DNA of 64,000 nt from Alkalidesulfovibrio alkalitolerans DSM 16529 (GTDB lineage Bacteria > Desulfobacterota > Desulfovibrionia > Desulfovibrionales > Desulfovibrionaceae): NCBI RefSeq assembly GCF_000422245.1, contig NZ_ATHI01000031.1, forward strand, positions 186,001 to 250,000, in the 5' to 3' direction. Each line of letters opens with the position of its first letter. Position 1 is the first letter of the stretch. This document shows positions 63,873-64,000 of this stretch, piece after piece. The notes beneath the pieces are model-generated. The model was not told the DNA's origin. It did no database searches and saw only the letters and a program-made list of their open reading frames with translations. Both the position numbers and the translations under genes were made by a program.

Positions 63873-64000
63873 CCGGTCCGCTCCGCGCGGCCGCGCATGC
63901 GTTCGAGTTCATCCATGAGACCGATGGCCAGTTTCAGGAAATCCGCCTCGGTCAGAATGCCTACGACCTTGTCGTCTTCGAGCACGGGCAGGCATCCGAA
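63869..64000 (-). CDS. CBS-domain protein, C-terminal end (partial)
   Basis: The last 43 codons of a minus-strand gene cut by the window edge. The sequence C-L-P-V-L-E-D-D-K-V-V-G-I-L-T-E-A-D-F-L is the end of a CBS domain, a nucleotide-sensing module; a helical tail rich in Glu/Arg follows. The stop codon shares bases with the hypC stop. What the missing part contains is unknown. Confidence 0.75.
   Translation of the reverse strand, partial: FGCLPVLEDDKVVGILTEADFLKLAIGLMDELERMRGRAERTG

Overview
The window is a GC-rich chromosome segment from a Desulfovibrionaceae-like sulfate reducer. The evidence is a soluble periplasmic selenocysteine formate dehydrogenase without a membrane anchor, a periplasmic [NiFe] hydrogenase with its own protease and HypC, a tungstate (Tup) transporter beside molybdopterin genes, a very long PEP synthase next to pyruvate carboxylase, and a HAMP-type histidine kinase with a cysteine cluster. 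Coding density is high, many neighbours are joined by 4-base ATGA/GTGA overlaps, and I see no CRISPR array, prophage or complete insertion sequence. All assignments rest on reading motifs and family resemblance by eye; no database search was run.

Layout. 1-11162: the last residues of SSB, a YgiQ-type radical SAM protein, a divergent ArgO exporter/ArgP-type regulator pair, a SWIM-SNF2 helicase, an orphan peptide-binding lipoprotein and a bifunctional RelA/SpoT. 11190-22170: a molybdenum/tungsten cofactor and formate dehydrogenase block (mobB, tupCBA on the minus strand; fdhE, mobA, moaA, a transposase-derived protein and fdnGH on the plus strand), with several unexplained palindromes and repeats in the control regions. 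22294-29513: a compact seven-gene minus-strand operon combining a periplasmic ligand-binding lipoprotein, a histidine kinase, a REC-STAS regulator, a thioredoxin-like protein, a GAF-GAF-TM-rhodanese fusion lacking the catalytic cysteine, a MauE/DoxX membrane protein and a small lipoprotein. This is the strongest candidate here for an undescribed system, probably a periplasmic redox or solute signalling pathway.

29706-33378: Uup ABC-F protein, tRNA-Ser(CGA), TadA, PurQ. 33613-43898: pyrG, kdsA, kdsC, lptCAB, rpoN, hpf, ptsN, rapZ and an incomplete mannose-type PTS (IIA, IIB, and a IIC that is frameshifted at a nine-T run). 43986-50815: an unrecognised protein, a very large HEAT/pentapeptide/class-I adenylate cyclase fusion, CheV and a biotin ligase. 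50876-58327: pyruvate carboxylase with a zinc-ribbon tail and a 1192-residue PEP synthase, together a pyruvate-to-oxaloacetate/PEP module. 58470-64000: an M23 peptidase, a 515-base control region, and the hydrogenase operon hynBA-protease-hypC, ending at a convergent CBS-domain gene cut by the window edge.

The formate and hydrogen modules share a logic. Tungstate uptake plus cofactor synthesis and FdhE serve the FDH, while the hydrogenase feeds the same periplasmic electron pool. Pyruvate carboxylase, BirA and PEP synthase then serve anabolism from C2/C3 compounds.
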